Part shown: positions 61,026 through 64,000 of the stretch, piece after piece
Layout: the number at the start of each line of letters is the position of its first letter
Position numbering within the stretch: position 1 is the stretch's first letter
Assembly (NCBI RefSeq): GCF_964355755.1
Contig: NC_092675.1
Span: 5,118,312 to 5,182,311, forward strand
DNA from: Antedon mediterranea
Lineage: Eukaryota; Echinodermata; Crinoidea; Comatulida; Antedonidae
DNA: 64,000 nucleotides
Reading direction: 5' to 3'
Program-made: the position numbers and the translations under genes
Notes under the pieces: model-generated
Databases searched by the model: none
What the model was told of the DNA's origin: nothing
The model's input: only the letters and a program-made list of their open reading frames with translations

Positions 61026-61709
61026 TGATGATATGAATTATTGAGTAAGTAAAAATGCCAAGAGGTTAAGGAAATGGGTAGAACGTTCCCGTGGTGATCT
61101 GGTTCACAAAACAGATCTGAGGACAATGTTCAGTTTACTAATCCTAAAAACAATAAAATGTTCAATATGGGCTACTTACCACCGAAAATGGATCCTACGT
61201 GTGACGTCATTAGGTACATTGCAAAAAGTATGAATGCCATCGTGTTGCTTCTAAAACAGAAAATACCAGAGCCTATTATAACACACTTAGGGATGTGTTT
61301 CCATTTGATTATGATATCGAATAGGATCAAATGTCATGTTTATTTTCTCCCATTTCAACAATGAGATGTATTGCAGAACAATACACTATACTTCCACAAG
61401 TTTTTATTCAGTCAGCTGCTGCTGATAGGTTTCTGTTTCACAAACGATACTTTTTTTCTTTCCAAAAATCGCAAAAAGGTCTTCAGAGACGCGACATTTT
61501 ACAAACTCGCCATCTGATCTAACTTGTCCGGCTTATCTCCCCCATCCATATCTTGTTCTTGGGGCTTTGATCGGGTCAGGAAGGTGGCTAAATTGGTTGA
61601 TGTTTATACTAAACCACTGCCCTGGAGATTTTTAAATGTTTAAAATTGTTTTCGTAAATAAAAATATAGGGTTTATTCAGAGACTATGGGTTGCAAGGTC
61701 TTCAGACTT

Positions 61710-61912
61710 GGGTGAGTATGAATCCGATATCGAGAAGTGGAGGTCATAGATCAAGAGGAAATCTCAGAATATTTAAATTGCTCCGGTCGAGCTAAAACAA
61801 GGAGAAAAGAGTATGAATCCGATATCAAGGAGGGCGCCACTAAGTTCATGTAATTTCAAAGGCCGAAGTAAAATTAATTTCAAAATTGCTCCGATCGAGC
61901 TAAAACTGTTGA
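61710..61912. repeat. Short duplicated block
   Basis: GAGTATGAATCCGATATC occurs twice about 100 bp apart, and ATTGCTCCG(G/A)TCGAGCTAAAAC also occurs twice. This fits one diverged tandem duplication of roughly 100-110 bp. Confidence 0.65.
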
Positions 61913-62219
61913 TCAATATTGATATTGATATAATGGCGAATGTGGAAGGTGTAGAGTAAATGGTCACACAATTCATATGACTATAGATTCATGTTCTATT
62001 GAATGCATAGCATTTAGCTTAGCACGGCCATTCTGGGAGTTATTTCATTAGCACTTAAATTTTAAAATGGCGTTAGTATATTCAAACAATTGTATTGTAT
62101 GAATTCTTTTGAATATCGAATTTCTACAGTGTCAAATGGAAATAGCGAATAAGAAAGGTCTACTTTTGTGAATAATAAATGTGTGAGGCTTACAGAAAAC
62201 GGATAAAATATCTAGATGA

Positions 62220-64000
62220 TTTTTTTTTTTTTTTTTTTTTTATTATTTATTGCCAAAAACCAGTTACAAACAAACAAAACACAGAAACTAAGGGAGTAGG
62301 CAGGAACCTAAAAGTGAACCTAATCACTATAATAAGAGTTCAGGTTCCGTACTCCCAAAGTAACAACAATGATATAAAATAAACAATATAAAAATATTTA
62401 AAAAACAAATAGACGAATCAACAGTGTCAATATAAAATAAACGGATAAAATACATAATAGTCGATTCAACAAAGTCAATATAAAACATGTGATTTAAGTG
62501 AATTTAAAAATATTTGAAAACTGTCTAAAATTAAAGAATTTTTAATCATTTCCGGTAATTCTTCCCACAACCTAGGGAATATATTAATAGCGGAATGATG
62601 AAGACAATTGGTTCGAGCATAGTGATGAATGAACTTAAGTGTATCAAGGTGACGGCCATTAACAACTAAAGATTGACGAACACTACTACAATCAACCGTT
62701 CCAATAAGTGATTTACAAACAAAGGATAACAGAAGATAATTTCTTCGATTATATAGTGTAGGCCAATTTAGCTTAGTGAGACGTTCCTCGTATTCCATTT
62801 CACCTCTTGTTTGTTTAAGGACAAGCCTAGTAGCCCTTCGCTGGACTGCCTCGATACGTTCTGTAAGTTTTTTGATTCGAGGCAACCACGCTGGGACACC
62901 ATATTCAAGGATGGGGACAATGAGAGCTTTATAGAGTGAGAAAATAGCTGAAGGGGATGATCCTCCTGCAATACTAGTAATAAAACCCAACATTCGATTT
63001 GAACGAGAAATAATTAAGTTTACATGGTCATCCCAAGTAAGTTCACTATTAATCGTGACCCCCAGATGACAATGACTAGATACGGATTTAATAGGCAAGT
63101 CATTTATACGATAAACAGGTCTATACTCTTTCCTTGATCTTGTAATGTGGAGAACCTTGGTTTTATTTAAGTTAAGCTCCATTTCATTTAGATCACACCA
63201 AGAGGAAAGCCTGATCAGATCGCACTGAAGAACAACTTCATCGTCTACAGTAAATATATTTCTATAAATTATCGTGTCATCGGCAAACAATGCACATGGA
63301 GAAATAATAGATGAGGGAAGGTCATTTATAAATAAGTTAAAAATAAGGGGTCCAAGTACGCTGCCCTGTGGTATGCCAGAGGTAACTGGGGATGATGGGC
63401 TAATGGATCCTTGATACAAGACTCTTTGGGAACGTCCCAATAGAAATGACTTGATCCATTTCCAGACATTGCCTCTGATATTAAAGTGGCTAGCCAGCTT
63501 ATTTAAAATAATATGGTGAGGCAGTTTATCAAACGCTTTGGCATAGTCGAGAAAGATAACATCAATTCTGGGGGCTTTAGTTTTATCTAGCGAAGATGCC
63601 CAGGAATGAGTTAGGTTGTTAAGTTGGGTAACACAGGAACGTGAGGGGAAAAAACCGTGCTGGACATCAGTAATTGGACAATTATAAGCAACGTGATCAG
63701 ATATACTTGAAAACAGTATTTTTTCAAGCAGTTTCGAACAAATAGGGGTAAGGGATATTGGTCTGTAATTACAAATTGCATTTTTATCACCAGATTTAAA
63801 TATAGGAGTGATATGGGTATTTTCCACTTAGCGGGGATTTCCCCCATACGCAGGGACAAGTTAAACAAATTAAATAATGGTGGAGCAATAAATTCGGAAG
63901 CAGATTTCAATATGTATGGATGCACGGAATCAGGACCTGGAGATTTATTAGATGAAAGTCCATTAATCACCTTCTCAACATTGTAGACGTTAAAGTTAAG
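62220..64000 (-). mobile_element. LINE retrotransposon, 3' part
   Basis: Non-LTR element read on the minus strand. The RT reading frame enters from the right edge and stops at 62475. An AT-rich 3' UTR follows, and a 22-base A tail (T run 62220-62241) marks the 3' end. The 5' part lies outside the window. Confidence 0.88.
62475..63999 (-). pseudogene. Jockey/CR1-type reverse transcriptase, one frameshift
   Basis: Encodes most of a LINE RT. Motifs in order: SSNKSPGPDSVHPYILK, PIFKSGDK...NYRPISLTP, the motif A block FLDYAKAFDKLPH, SGIPQGSVLGPLIFNLFIND, catalytic ALFADDTIIY, and LNLNKTK. The HLGVTI block and a C-terminal region with RIEAVQRRATRLV follow. A single-base loss in an A run near 63822-63826 (WK before the ITPIFK block) shifts the frame. 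The segment upstream (63611-63970) and downstream (62475-63827) therefore lie in different frames. Otherwise the frame is open, which suggests fairly recent activity. There is no RNase H domain after the RT. The upstream endonuclease would lie beyond 64000. Confidence 0.88.

Larger units (their letters stand above)
59369..62219. other. Gene-poor region with local duplications
   Basis: No exon could be supported. It contains the roughly 590-bp tandem duplication (59990-61025) and a smaller duplicated block (61710-61910). Any 5' exons of the YWTD/EGF gene must lie here or beyond the right edge. Confidence 0.5.

Noticed and set aside
61773-61976. Minus-strand 67-codon hydrophobic ORF as a 5' exon of the YWTD gene
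   Set aside because: It overlaps the duplicated block 61710-61912 and has no suitable donor in phase 1.

Overview
The window is AT-rich, intron-rich animal DNA. Genes have short exons (36 to 370 bp, most about 80 to 180), GT-AG introns of 0.1 to 5 kb, and many dispersed repeats. The recognisable genes (MZB1-like, CFAP96, AP1AR/gadkin, two ADAMTS-like proteases, an LDL-receptor class B/EGF protein) and a foldback element resembling the sea urchin TU type suggest a marine invertebrate deuterostome, probably an echinoderm. That placement is inference. Exon models were built by hand from reading frame, splice signals and intron-phase agreement. Each joined CDS stays open with matching phases except where noted.

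Layout. 1-9.3 kb: a plus-strand mucin-like single-pass membrane protein converges on a minus-strand, 12-exon single-pass receptor-like protein of unknown family. 12.2-14.3 kb: MZB1-like ER protein (+). 16.7-17.6 kb: non-autonomous transposon with long inverted repeats and a perfect 9-bp target duplication. 17.9-20.5 kb: CFAP96 (+). 22.6-23.0 kb: two tRNA-derived SINEs tail to tail. 23.5-27.5 kb: AP1AR (-), whose first intron holds a 1.5-kb inverted-repeat element. 28.2-32.3 kb and 34.6-49.8 kb: two tandem ADAMTS-like genes (-). The first has no propeptide and lacks one cysteine-module exon. It also carries a 66-bp tandem array that copies its own splice donor. 51.5-55.4 kb: long-inverted-repeat element enclosing a Penelope-like retroelement with a well-formed hammerhead ribozyme. 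56.8-59.4 kb: YWTD propeller plus EGF exons (-) with a homopolymer frameshift. 60-61 kb: about 590-bp tandem duplication. 62.2-64 kb: a LINE reverse transcriptase (-) running off the right edge.

The host genes do not form one pathway. The two ADAMTS-like genes are the only clear paralogous pair and share exon lengths and phases across the catalytic domain. The most unusual structures are the amplified splice donors in the shorter ADAMTS-like gene, the hammerhead/Penelope/foldback nest, and three unrelated long-inverted-repeat elements that each leave 8-9 bp target duplications.
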